64,000 bases of DNA from Methylobacterium sp. NEAU K. GTDB taxonomy: Bacteria > Pseudomonadota > Alphaproteobacteria > Rhizobiales > Beijerinckiaceae. This document shows positions 8,066-16,198 of this stretch, piece by piece (positions within the stretch are counted from its first letter, which is position 1; every line of letters starts with the position of its first letter). The notes beneath the pieces were generated by a model. That model was not told where the DNA came from, ran no database searches, and was given only the letters and a program-made list of their open reading frames with translations. The stretch is from the NCBI RefSeq assembly GCF_030700285.1, contig NZ_JAUYZJ010000021.1:32581-96580 (forward strand). Direction: 5' to 3'. The translations under genes were made by a program, and so were the position numbers.

Positions 8066-9700
8066 ATGACGACGCCGAAGTCCATCGCCACCACGCCCTT
8101 CCCCGACCAGAAGCCGGGGACCTCCGGCCTGCGCAAGAAGGTGCCGGTGTTCCGGCAGCCGAACTACGTCGAGAACTTCGTCCAGGCGATCTTCGACACC
8201 CTGCCCGACAAGGACGGCGCGACCCTGGTGCTCGGTGGCGACGGGCGCTTCCTCAACCGCGAGGTGGTGCAGAAGACCCTCCGGCTCGCCGCCGGGAACG
8301 GGTTCGGCCGGGTTCTGGTCGGGCGCGGCGGCCTGCTCTCGACGCCGGCCGCGTCGTGCGTGATCCGCAAGAACGGGGCGATCGGCGGAATCATCCTGTC
8401 GGCGAGCCACAACCCGGGCGGGCCGGAGGGCGATTTCGGCATCAAGTTCAACGCGGCCAATGGCGGCCCGGCGCCCGAGACGGTCACCAACGCGATCTTC
8501 GCGCGCGCGAAGGCGCTCGCGCAGTACCGCCTCGTCGAGGCCCCGGACCTCGACCTCGACACGCTGGGCGAGACCCTGCTCGGCGCCATGGCGGTCACGG
8601 TCATCGACCCGGTGGCCGACTACGCGGCGCTGATGCGCACGCTGATCGACTTCGAGTCCGTGTCCCGCCTGTTCGCCTCCGGCTTCCGCATGCGCTTCGA
8701 CGCCATGAGCGCGGTGACCGGCCCCTACGCGGTCGCGATCCTGGAGGGCATGCTCGGCGCGCCTCAGGGGACGGTCGTCAACGCAATTCCAAAGGAAGAT
8801 TTCGGCGGCCATCACCCCGATCCGAACCCGGTCCATTGCCACGACCTGTTCGACCTGATGCAGGGGCCGGACGCCCCCGATTTCGGCGCCGCCTCGGACG
8901 GCGACGGCGACCGCAACATGATCGTGGCTCCCGGCCTGTTCGTGACGCCGAGCGACAGCCTCGCTCTGCTCGCGGCCCATGCCCACCGGGCGCCGGGCTA
9001 CGCGGACGGGCTCGCCGGGGTCGCCCGGTCGATGCCCACGAGCCGCGCCGCCGACCGGGTCGCGGCGTCCCTCGGCATCCCGGCCTATGAGACGCCCACC
9101 GGCTGGAAGTTCTTCGGCAACCTGCTGGATGCCGGCCTCATCACCCTGTGCGGCGAGGAGAGCGCCGGCACCGGCTCGAACCACGTGCGCGAGAAGGACG
9201 GGCTCTGGGCTGTGCTGCTCTGGCTCAACATCCTGGCCGCGACGGGCGAGCGCGCCGACGCGCTGGTGCGGGCGCATTGGCGGACCTACGGCCGCGACTA
9301 TTACGCCCGCCACGATTACGAGGAGGTCGAGTCCGACGCCGCCAACGGCCTCATGGACGCCCTGCGCGACAAGCTCGCCGGGCTGCCGGGCACCCGGATC
9401 GGCGGTCTCACGGTCGCGACGGCCGACGAATTCGCCTATCGCGATCCCGTCGACGGCTCGCTGACCGAGCACCAGGGCATCCGGATCGGCTTCGCCGAGG
9501 ACGCGCGGCTGGTCTTCCGCCTCTCGGGCACCGGCACCGCCGGGGCGACGCTCCGGGTCTATCTGGAGCGCTACGTGAACGATCCGGCCCGGCTCGACCT
9601 GGCCGTGGGCGAGGTGCTGGCCCCGGTGGCGGCGGCGGCTCGCGCCATCGCGGAGATCGAGCCCCGTACCGGCCGGGCCGAGCCGAGCGTGGTCACCTGA
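8066..9700 (+). CDS. pgm: Phosphoglucomutase (alpha-D-glucose phosphate-specific)
   Basis: Interconverts glucose 1-phosphate and glucose 6-phosphate in the cytoplasm, feeding glycogen, trehalose or cell-surface sugar synthesis. At 544 residues it matches the long phosphoglucomutase class. The phosphoserine loop reads SASHNPGG near residue 112, the metal loop DGDGDRN near 277, and the sugar-binding loop GEESAGTGSNHVREKDG near 360. The start is the ATG preceding TTPKSIATTPFPDQKPGTSG, which fits the family N-terminus; the frame stays open far upstream but that part is antisense to the hydrolase signal region. It is a single gene, convergent with the following GNAT gene. Confidence 0.97.
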   Translation: MTTPKSIATTPFPDQKPGTSGLRKKVPVFRQPNYVENFVQAIFDTLPDKDGATLVLGGDGRFLNREVVQKTLRLAAGNGFGRVLVGRGGLLSTPAASCVIRKNGAIGGIILSASHNPGGPEGDFGIKFNAANGGPAPETVTNAIFARAKALAQYRLVEAPDLDLDTLGETLLGAMAVTVIDPVADYAALMRTLIDFESVSRLFASGFRMRFDAMSAVTGPYAVAILEGMLGAPQGTVVNAIPKEDFGGHHPDPNPVHCHDLFDLMQGPDAPDFGAASDGDGDRNMIVAPGLFVTPSDSLALLAAHAHRAPGYADGLAGVARSMPTSRAADRVAASLGIPAYETPTGWKFFGNLLDAGLITLCGEESAGTGSNHVREKDGLWAVLLWLNILAATGERADALVRAHWRTYGRDYYARHDYEEVESDAANGLMDALRDKLAGLPGTRIGGLTVATADEFAYRDPVDGSLTEHQGIRIGFAEDARLVFRLSGTGTAGATLRVYLERYVNDPARLDLAVGEVLAPVAAAARAIAEIEPRTGRAEPSVVT

Positions 9701-9715
9701 CGCGAGCCGGGCGGA

Positions 9716-10213
9716 TCAGGCCTCCCGGCGCTCCCGCGCCGGACCCTTCACCATGTGCACGGTGATGTCGTCGTCGCGCGTCCGGCCCGGGCCGTCATAC
9801 GGCGCTTCGCGCTCCACCCGGTAGCCGAGGGACGCGTAGAGGCGCAGGTTCGCCGCGTATTTCTTGTTGGTGTAGAGCCTTAAGGCCGCGAGGCCGGCGG
9901 AGGCCGCGACCGTCTCGGCGTGGGCCATGAGCCGGACGCCCAGCCCCCGTCCCTGGAAGGCTGGGTGCACCGCGACGTTGACGATCAGCAGATGGTCGTT
10001 CTCGCGCCTCGTCTCGATCAGCGCGGCGAGGTCCGCGCCGACATGCAGCAGGTCGAAGCGGTGGGCCAGCACGGCCTCCCCGTAATCGGCCCGCATCGGC
10101 GTCGGCAGGCGCCCGATCACCGGGATCCATTTGGTGTAGGCCGCCTCCACCAGCGCCTGGATCGCCGCCGTGTCCCCCGGCTCCGCGCGCCGGATCCCGA
10201 TCGCATCGTCCAT
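9716..10213 (-). CDS. GNAT family N-acetyltransferase
   Basis: 165-residue acyl-CoA-dependent acetyltransferase with a single Gcn5 fold. The acetyl-CoA loop is visible as VAVHPAFQGRGLGVRLM (Q/RxxGxG/A pattern), followed by LRLYTNKKYAANLRLYASLGY, the usual C-terminal helix and strand. The substrate cannot be told. It is convergent with pgm (15-base gap) and divergent from rpsD. Confidence 0.9.
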   Translation of the reverse strand: MDDAIGIRRAEPGDTAAIQALVEAAYTKWIPVIGRLPTPMRADYGEAVLAHRFDLLHVGADLAALIETRRENDHLLIVNVAVHPAFQGRGLGVRLMAHAETVAASAGLAALRLYTNKKYAANLRLYASLGYRVEREAPYDGPGRTRDDDITVHMVKGPARERREA

Positions 10214-10407
10214 CCGCCCCCCTCGCTGGTTGACCTGGGCGGACCCGTCCCCTAAAGACCCGCCGGTCGATGGGGCTCCGCACGGGGCCCCGTCGCGTTT
10301 TCACGCGCACCCGTGGGCGGGATCCTCCCGCCCTGTCGTCCCGGACCGTGAGCGTCCGGGAAAAGGAGGGCGCGTTCCTCATTCTCGTCACGAGAGGACG
10401 CGAAACA

Positions 10408-11025
10408 ATGTCGAAGCGGATTCAGGCCAAGCACAAGCTCGACCGCCGCATGGGCCAGAACATCTGGGGCCGCCCGAAGAGCCCCGTCAACCGCCGCGAG
10501 TACGGCCCCGGCCAGCACGGCCAGCGCCGCAAGGGCAAGATGAGCGACTTCGGCACGCAGCTGCGCGCCAAGCAGAAGCTCAAGGGCTATTACGGCAACA
10601 TCACCGAGAAGCAGTTCCGCCGCTACTACGCCGAGGCGATCCGCCTGCGCGGCGATTCCGGCGAGAACCTCGTGGGCCTGCTCGAGCGGCGCCTCGACGC
10701 GGTGGTGTACCGGGCGAAGTTCGTGGCGACCCCGTTCGCGGCGCGCCAGTTCGTCAACCACGGGCACGTGAAGGTCAACGGCGTCCGGGTCAACATCCCG
10801 AGCTACCAAGTGAAGGCCGGCGACCTCATCGAGGTCAAGGAATCCTCCCGCCAGCTCGAGATCGTCATCGTGGCGACCCAGCTGCCCGAGCGCGACGTGC
10901 CGGACTACATCGAGGCCGATCACGCCAAGATGACCGCCCGCGTCACCCGCATCCCCACCCTGTCCGAGGTGCCCTACCCGGTGCAGATGGAGCCGAACCT
11001 CGTGATCGAGTTCTACTCCCGCTAA
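10408..11025 (+). CDS. rpsD: 30S ribosomal protein S4
   Basis: Primary 16S rRNA-binding protein that nucleates small-subunit assembly. It has 205 residues, with the alphaproteobacterial N-terminus SKRIQAKHKLDRRMGQNIWG and the S4 RNA-binding domain from about residue 95 (RRLDAVVYRAKFVATPFAARQF). The start is the ATG eight bases after a GAGAGGA ribosome-binding site; the in-frame upstream extension is intergenic. As in other alphaproteobacteria it stands alone rather than in the alpha operon. A terminator hairpin follows. Confidence 0.99.
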   Translation: MSKRIQAKHKLDRRMGQNIWGRPKSPVNRREYGPGQHGQRRKGKMSDFGTQLRAKQKLKGYYGNITEKQFRRYYAEAIRLRGDSGENLVGLLERRLDAVVYRAKFVATPFAARQFVNHGHVKVNGVRVNIPSYQVKAGDLIEVKESSRQLEIVIVATQLPERDVPDYIEADHAKMTARVTRIPTLSEVPYPVQMEPNLVIEFYSR

Positions 11026-11049
11026 GGTCCCTTCGGCGTTGCCGTCGAG

Positions 11050-11079
11050 GAAGGGGCTGCCCGCCTGGGCGGCCCCTTC
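11050..11079 (+). terminator. Terminator hairpin after rpsD
   Basis: GAAGGGGC pairs with GCCCCTTC around a 14-base GC-rich loop that can itself pair, followed by GCGTTT. It lies 24 bases after the rpsD stop, the usual spot for a factor-independent stop, although the T-run is short. Confidence 0.65.
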
Positions 11080-11094
11080 GCGTTTCCGGGCCCG

Positions 11095-11195
11095 GCGCAT
11101 CGTCCTGGATCTCGGATCCAGGACGATGCGCGCTCTCCTTGCCGTGCCCCCTATTTTCCGAAAGCCGGCGGCCACCGTTCGGGGCGATGCTCTAG
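11095..11195. repeat. Palindromic dispersed repeat, copy 1
   Basis: The first part is a perfect inverted repeat: 17-base arms GCGCATCGTCCTGGATC and its complement around a TCG loop (11095-11131). The following 65 bases (from GATGCGCGCTCTCCTTGCC to GGCGATGCTC) closely match a second copy at 27743-27810. The element overlaps the last few bases of the next minus-strand gene. Confidence 0.65.
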
Positions 11196-11470
11196 CAACC
11201 GTGGCAGATCGAGCCCATCGTGCTGCGCATCTTGCTGTCCCACGCCTTCGAGCGGGCCTCCGCGGCCTTCTGCGCCTTGATCATCTCGGCCTCGTTGATG
11301 GGCTTGGGCGAGCCGGTGGCCGCCGGGCCGGCGGCGCCGGGCGGCTTGGTCTGCCCCGTCGCCGTGACTCTGCGGCCGATCCGGGTGCCGTCCGGAGGCG
11401 GGCTCTGGGCCAGCGCCGGCGCCGTCCAGAGCAGGACGCCCAGGATCACCGCGTGACGGATCGTTGCCAT
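11192..11470 (-). CDS. Small exported protein, function unknown
   Basis: 92 residues with a clear signal peptide (ATIRHAVILGVLLWTAPALA, cleavage before QSP). The mature part is Pro/Gly-rich, then a charged helix (EAEMIKAQKAAEARSKAWDSKM), and it ends SICHGC. The terminal CHGC looks like it could bind a metal or form a disulfide, but it is not a full CxxCH heme motif. No family is recognised. Confidence 0.7.
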   Translation of the reverse strand: MATIRHAVILGVLLWTAPALAQSPPPDGTRIGRRVTATGQTKPPGAAGPAATGSPKPINEAEMIKAQKAAEARSKAWDSKMRSTMGSICHGC

Positions 11471-11578
11471 GGACTTGATCTCCCCGGCGGAGGATTGCCT
11501 GCCTGCCCCGCCTTATCCGTCGATGATCCTAGCCGATCGCCACGGTAAAATCATGCCGCGCAAGCCCGGGCACGCCCG

Positions 11579-11926
11579 TTGAGCGGGCGCGCGCCCTTGC
11601 CCGGGAACCGTCGCGAGACGCTGGCCGCAGCGCTCGCCCGCCTCGCCCCGCGCCTGCCCGCCTTCGAGGCAGCGGCCGCCCTCGACCGGGCGCTGGTGAG
11701 CCCGGGCCTGCGCCGGGCCGCGCCCGAGACCGCCGCGCGCCTCGCCCTCATCGCCTATGCGAGGCACGTCTTCACCGAGTACGACGACCTCTTGGCCGAG
11801 GGCTATGACCGCGACAGCGCCCGGCATTTCGTCCTCGACGACCTCAATGCGGCGCTGACGGCCTGGGGCGCCGCGCCGATCCCCGAGGAGGAGGCCGGCG
11901 ACGGACCGGAGGACGATCCCCGATAG
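11579..11926 (+). CDS. DUF2293-type small protein
   Basis: 115 residues. The core IAYARHVFTEYDDLLAEGYDRDSARHFVLDDLNAALTAWG is the conserved block of the DUF2293 family as I recall it; the function is unknown. The only usable start in frame after the upstream stop is the TTG at 11579. It has an acidic C-terminal tail (PEEEAGDGPEDD). It stands alone between two unrelated small genes. Confidence 0.72.
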   Translation: MSGRAPLPGNRRETLAAALARLAPRLPAFEAAAALDRALVSPGLRRAAPETAARLALIAYARHVFTEYDDLLAEGYDRDSARHFVLDDLNAALTAWGAAPIPEEEAGDGPEDDPR

Positions 11927-12022
11927 AGCGTTCGCCTACAGGATGGTCGCGCCGGTCGCCGCCATGCTGTAGGAGACGCGCCGGACGCCGCCCGGTGCGG
12001 CAAGGGAGCTTCGCGGCACACC

Positions 12023-12232
12023 ATGAAGATCAGCGCACGCAACGTCATCAAGGGCACGGTCGTGTCGGTCGAGAAGGGCGCGACCACGGCCCACGTGAAG
12101 ATCGAGATCTCCCCCGGCCAGGTGATCACCGCCTCGATCACCAACGAGTCGGTCGATGCGCTCAGGCTCGTCGCAGGCGGTCCCGCCTACGCGGTGGTCA
12201 AAGCCTCCGACGTGATGATCGCGGTCGACTAG
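12023..12232 (+). CDS. Molbindin-like TOBE/Mop domain protein
   Basis: 69 residues making one complete Mop (TOBE) domain: SARNVIKGTVVSVEKGATTAHVKIEI, then ITASITNESVDALRL and AYAVVKASDVMIAVD. Such small proteins bind molybdate (or tungstate) as oligomers and buffer the ion in the cytoplasm. The window also encodes a molybdenum hydroxylase at 18 kb, so a supporting role is plausible but unproven. Confidence 0.9.
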   Translation: MKISARNVIKGTVVSVEKGATTAHVKIEISPGQVITASITNESVDALRLVAGGPAYAVVKASDVMIAVD

Positions 12233-12440
12233 GGCCGCGCCCGTTCGCGTTGCGATCGAGCACGACCCTCCGTCCATGAGGTGACGCGCTCGCCGCCGAA
12301 CCGGTATCCACTTCGGCGGTCAGCCCTCCAGGCGGCTCCCGCGGCCGGGCCGCCATTGCACAGGCCCGGCGCCCGGATTACGCCGAGACTGCAGGCTCCG
12401 GGGCGGAGGGGATGCAGTCCGTGGATAGAGGGGACGACCC

Positions 12441-13502
12441 GTGAAGACCGTGCTCGGCATCGAGACCACCTGCGACGAGACCGCCGCCGCCGTGGTGTCC
12501 GTCGACGAGGACGGGCTCGGGCAGATCCGCGCCAACGAGGTGCTGAGCCAGATCGCCGAGCACGCGGCCTATGGCGGCGTCGTGCCCGAGATCGCCGCCC
12601 GTGCCCATGTCGAGGTGCTCGACCGCCTGATCGCCCGTGCTCTCGACCGGGCCGGGATCGGGTTTGCCGACCTCGACGGGATCGCGGTGGCGGCCGGGCC
12701 CGGGCTGATCGGCGGCGTGCTGGTCGGCCTCGTCACCGCCAAGACGCTGGCTCTGGTGACCCGCAAGCCCCTGCTCGCCGTGAACCACCTCGAGGCCCAC
12801 GCGCTCACCGCCCGGCTGACCGACGGCCTCGCTTTCCCGTACCTCCTGCTGCTCGCCTCGGGCGGCCACACCCAGCTCGTGGCGGTGCGCGGCGTCGGCG
12901 ATTACGTGCGGCTCGGCTCCACCGTGGACGACGCGATCGGCGAGGCCTTCGACAAGGCGGCCAAGCTCCTCGGCCTCGGCTATCCCGGCGGCCCCGAGGT
13001 CGAGCGCATGGCCGAGACCGGCGATCCCGAGCGCTTCGCGCTGCCGCGGCCGATGCTCGGCCGGCGCGAGGCGGATTTCTCCCTGTCGGGCCTCAAGACC
13101 GCCCTGCGGATCGAGGCCGAGCGGATCGCGCCGCTGGCCGAGCGCGACGTCGCGGACCTGTGCGCGAGCTTCCAGGCCGCCGTGGTCGACGTGGTGGTGG
13201 ATCGCGCCCGGGTGGCTTTGCGGGCCTTCTCGGGCGCCGCCGGCCGGCCGACCGCCCTGGTGGCGGCGGGGGGCGTCTCGGCCAATGGCGCCATCCGGCG
13301 GGCGCTCGCGGCGCTCGCCGGCGAGGCGGGTCTGGGCTTCGTCGCCCCGCCCCTGCCGCTCTGCGGCGACAACGGTGCGATGATCGCCTGGGCCGGACTG
13401 GAGCGCCTGCGGCTCGGGCTCGTGGACGATCTCACGGCCCCGGCCCGGCCCCGCTGGCCGCTCGCGGCCGACCCGGCCCGCGCGGCGGTCCCGGCCGGAT
13501 GA
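12441..13502 (+). CDS. tsaD: tRNA N6-threonylcarbamoyladenosine transferase
   Basis: Transfers the threonylcarbamoyl group to A37 of ANN-decoding tRNAs together with TsaB, TsaC and TsaE. 353 residues with GTG start; the N-terminus reads MKTVLGIETTCDETAAAVV. The metal-binding motif is NHLEAHA near residue 115, with ASGGHTQL shortly after and the nucleotide-binding LVAAGGVSANGAIRR near 275. Its last four bases overlap the start of the acetyltransferase gene, so the next two genes are probably co-translated. Confidence 0.97.
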   Translation: MKTVLGIETTCDETAAAVVSVDEDGLGQIRANEVLSQIAEHAAYGGVVPEIAARAHVEVLDRLIARALDRAGIGFADLDGIAVAAGPGLIGGVLVGLVTAKTLALVTRKPLLAVNHLEAHALTARLTDGLAFPYLLLLASGGHTQLVAVRGVGDYVRLGSTVDDAIGEAFDKAAKLLGLGYPGGPEVERMAETGDPERFALPRPMLGRREADFSLSGLKTALRIEAERIAPLAERDVADLCASFQAAVVDVVVDRARVALRAFSGAAGRPTALVAAGGVSANGAIRRALAALAGEAGLGFVAPPLPLCGDNGAMIAWAGLERLRLGLVDDLTAPARPRWPLAADPARAAVPAG

Positions 13503-14365
13503 GCGCCGCCGCAGACCGGCGCGCGCTCTGGCGGGATCTCGTCGAGCGTCGCCTGCCCGACGCCGCCCGGCCGGGCTGGCCGGTCCGCCTCGACCATTGC
13601 TTCGCCCGCATCCTCCTCGACAACGCCTGCGGCGGCCCCTGGCGCGAGAGCGTGCGACCCCCCGCCCACGTCAACATGCCGGAGGAAGGCCTGGAGGCGG
13701 CGATCGCGCTCGGCGAGGCGGTGCTCGCCGGCGCGGCGGATCTTGCCCTTCTGAACCGGCGCTCCCTGGCCTGGCGCGGCAAGGCCGTGCATTCGGGTGC
13801 CGTCCCGCCGGTGCCCGCCGATCTCCGGGACGGCGAGCTGCACCTGCGGCGCTGGCTTCCGGCCGACGTGGCGCCCTTCGCGGCGCTCAATGCCGACCCG
13901 GAGGTGATGGCCCATCTCCTCGGGCCGCGGACGGGCCCGGAGAGCGCCGCCGAGGCCCGCGCCCTCGACGGGCGGTTCGCGGCGGACGGCTTTGGTCCCT
14001 GGGCGGTCGAGCAGGGCGGGCGCTTCCGTGGCTTCGTCGGCGCTCTGCGGGTGATGCGCGCCCTGCCCTTTCCGGGCGGCGGGCGGCCCGGCGAGGCGGT
14101 CGAGCTGGCCTGGCGCCTTGCCCGCGACGCCTGGGGCCGGGGCTTGGCGACCCGGGCCGCGCGGCTCGCGCTCGCCGACATCGCCGGGCGTTGCGGCATC
14201 CGCACCGTGGTGGCCTATACGGCCACCGGGAATCACCGGTCCCGCGCCGTCATGGAGCGCCTCGGCATGGTCCCGTCCGGGACGTTCGCGCATCCGGCCG
14301 TGCCGGAGGAACCGACGCGCACCCACGTGCTCTACCGGCTCGATCTCGCGGGAGCGGCAGCGTGA
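13499..14365 (+). CDS. GNAT acetyltransferase with extra N-terminal domain
   Basis: 288 residues. About residues 1-100 (WRDLVERRLPDAARPGWPVR, LDHCFARILLDNACGG, MPEEGLEAAIALGEAVLAG, SLAWRGK) form a separate small domain that I cannot name. A linker leads to a RimJ/RimL-type GNAT domain starting at LHLRRWLPADVAPFAALNADPEVM, with a CoA loop RDAWGRGLATRAARLAL and NHRSRAVMERLGM. It is inserted between tsaD and gpsA, overlapping tsaD by ATGA and gpsA by GTGA. N-terminal protein or small-molecule acetylation is possible; the substrate is unknown. Confidence 0.87.
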   Translation: MSAAADRRALWRDLVERRLPDAARPGWPVRLDHCFARILLDNACGGPWRESVRPPAHVNMPEEGLEAAIALGEAVLAGAADLALLNRRSLAWRGKAVHSGAVPPVPADLRDGELHLRRWLPADVAPFAALNADPEVMAHLLGPRTGPESAAEARALDGRFAADGFGPWAVEQGGRFRGFVGALRVMRALPFPGGGRPGEAVELAWRLARDAWGRGLATRAARLALADIAGRCGIRTVVAYTATGNHRSRAVMERLGMVPSGTFAHPAVPEEPTRTHVLYRLDLAGAAA

Positions 14366-15354
14366 GCGCGCCGATCAACGTGATCGGCGGCGGCGCCTGG
14401 GGGACGGCACTGGCCAACGCCGCCGCCAGTGCCGGACATCCCGTGTCGCTCTGGCTGCGCGACCCGCAGGCCGCCGCCGCGCTCCAGATCGAGCGGGTGA
14501 ATCCGCGCTACCTGCCCGGCGTGCCGCTCCATCCGGCGATCCACGCGACCGCGTCGGCCGGCGACCTCGCGGGCGCCCGTGCGACCCTGCTGGTCGTGCC
14601 GGCCCAGACCGTCCGCGGCGTGCTGGAGAAGCTGCGCAGGCCCCTGGCCTCGGCCGGGCCCGTGATCCTCTGTGCCAAGGGGATCGAGCGCGGCAGCGAC
14701 AGCTTCATGAGCGCGGTGGCCGAGCAGGTCCTGCCGCCGGGCACGCCGGTGGCGGTGCTGTCCGGCCCCAGCTTCGCGGCCGATGTCGCCCGCGGCCTGC
14801 CAACCGCCGTGACCCTCGCGGCAACCGATCCCGGGCTCGCCGCCTCTCTCTGCGCGCTGCTGTCGGGACCCACCTTCCGCCTCTACCACACCGACGACGT
14901 GCGCGGCGTCGAGATCGGCGGCGCGGGCAAGAACGTGCTCGCCATCGCGTGCGGCATCGTGGCGGGCCGGGGTCTCGGCGAGAGCGCCCGGGCGGCGCTG
15001 ATCGCCCGCGCCTTCGCCGAGCTGATGCGCTTCGCCCGGGCGTTCGGTGGCCGGCCCGAGACGCTGATGGGGCTCTCGGGCCTCGGCGACCTCGTGCTGA
15101 CGGCCTCCTCGCCGCAATCGCGCAACTTCGCCTTCGGGCAGCGGCTCGGCACCGGGGCGAGCCCGGACGAGGCTTCGGGCGGCAAACTCGCCGAGGGCGC
15201 CTTCACGGCCGCTGCCCTGACCGGCCTCGCCGCGGCGCGGGGCGTCGAGATGCCGGTGGCGGCTTCCGTCGCGGCGATCGTGGCCGGCTCGGCCGGCGTC
15301 GAGGACGTGATCGCCGGCCTGCTCGCACGGCCGCTCCGCGGCGAGACGGATTAG
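14362..15354 (+). CDS. gpsA: Glycerol-3-phosphate dehydrogenase [NAD(P)+]
   Basis: Reduces dihydroxyacetone phosphate to sn-glycerol 3-phosphate for phospholipid synthesis. 330 residues, GTG start overlapping the previous stop. The N-terminal Rossmann motif is VIGGGAWGTALANAAA; then AVLSGPSFAADVARGLPTA, and the catalytic lysine in EIGGAGKNVLAIACGI near residue 190, with LSGLGDLVLT later. It is the third gene of the tsaD-GNAT-gpsA unit. Confidence 0.97.
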   Translation: MSAPINVIGGGAWGTALANAAASAGHPVSLWLRDPQAAAALQIERVNPRYLPGVPLHPAIHATASAGDLAGARATLLVVPAQTVRGVLEKLRRPLASAGPVILCAKGIERGSDSFMSAVAEQVLPPGTPVAVLSGPSFAADVARGLPTAVTLAATDPGLAASLCALLSGPTFRLYHTDDVRGVEIGGAGKNVLAIACGIVAGRGLGESARAALIARAFAELMRFARAFGGRPETLMGLSGLGDLVLTASSPQSRNFAFGQRLGTGASPDEASGGKLAEGAFTAAALTGLAAARGVEMPVAASVAAIVAGSAGVEDVIAGLLARPLRGETD

Positions 15355-15375
15355 GGCGCCGTCCATCGGCGCCGC

Positions 15376-15597
15376 TCAGGCCGCGACGGCCTCCGGCTCC
15401 CGCTCGGGGCCGTGGGTGTGGACGGCGAAGCGTTCGATCGGCCCGGGCCGACCCAGCAGGTAGCCTTGGGCGATGTTGCACGGCGCCTGGGCGAGGAACG
15501 GCAGCTCCTCGTTCGTCTCCACGCCCTCCGCCACCACCGGGCAGCTCTTTGGAGGCGCCATCCGCCCCGGACAGCGAGGAGGGGAAGACCCAAACAT
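15376..15597 (-). pseudogene. Remnant of an EAL-domain phosphodiesterase
   Basis: A 73-codon open stretch whose central part, VVAEGVETNEELPFLAQAPC followed by NIAQGYLLGRPGPI, is the conserved end of an EAL domain (c-di-GMP phosphodiesterase): the VAEGVET motif, then the QGYLxGRP loop. The EAL signature, catalytic residues and all upstream domain parts are missing, and the first 18 or so residues are unrelated. It is a decayed 3' end, not a functional enzyme. It sits between gpsA and the EVE gene on the opposite strand. Confidence 0.72.
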
Positions 15598-15762
15598 TCA
15601 CCCGCCCCTTCGGATCGAACCGTCGGCATGACAGCCGGGTGCGTCTCGGCTGGGGCTCTGCAGGGCCTGAACGCGCGGGGCACGGCTGGCCTGTCCGTTT
15701 CAGGCGAAGCTGGGCTATGGGGGCGTGCCGCCGCGACCGGGCGGCCGCTTGGGGAGCGCACG

Positions 15763-16179
15763 ATGGCGTACTGGCTGTTCAAATCCGAGCCCGCGACCTG
15801 GTCGTGGGACCAGCAGGTCGCGGCCGGTGAGGCGGGCACGTACTGGAACGGCGTGCGCAACCACCTCGCCAAGAAGCATCTGATGGCCATGCAGGTCGGC
15901 GAGCAGGGCTTCTTCTACCACTCGAACGAGGGCAAGGCGGTGGTCGGCATCGTCGCGGTGATCCGGCCCTACTATCCCGACTACACCGACGAATCCGGCC
16001 GTTTCGGCATGGTCGACGTGAAGGCCGTGGCGGCGCTGCCCCGCCCGGTGACGCTGGACGCGATCAAGGCCGAGCCGGACCTCGCCGGCATGGTCCTGGT
16101 GAACAATTCGCGCCTGTCGGTGCAGCCGGTGAGCGAGGCCGAATGGGTCCGCGTGCGCGCCATGGGCGGACTCGGCTGA
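15763..16179 (+). CDS. EVE domain-containing protein
   Basis: 138 residues forming one EVE domain, a PUA-like fold thought to bind modified bases in DNA or RNA. It begins AYWLFKSEPATWSWDQQVAA, then YWNGVRNHLAKKHLMAM and GEQGFFYHSNEGKAVVGI, all hallmark blocks; it ends LVNNSRLSVQPVSEAEW. In many alphaproteobacteria this gene is near tsaD-gpsA with a YCII gene between; here the intervening place holds only the EAL remnant. Confidence 0.93.
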   Translation: MAYWLFKSEPATWSWDQQVAAGEAGTYWNGVRNHLAKKHLMAMQVGEQGFFYHSNEGKAVVGIVAVIRPYYPDYTDESGRFGMVDVKAVAALPRPVTLDAIKAEPDLAGMVLVNNSRLSVQPVSEAEWVRVRAMGGLG

Positions 16180-16198
16180 GACGCCCAGGAGGGCCCGG

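Noticed and set aside
12281..13498. Possible upstream extension of the acetyltransferase frame across tsaD
   Set aside because: This part is out-of-frame tsaD sequence; the ATG at 13499 gives the natural overlap start.
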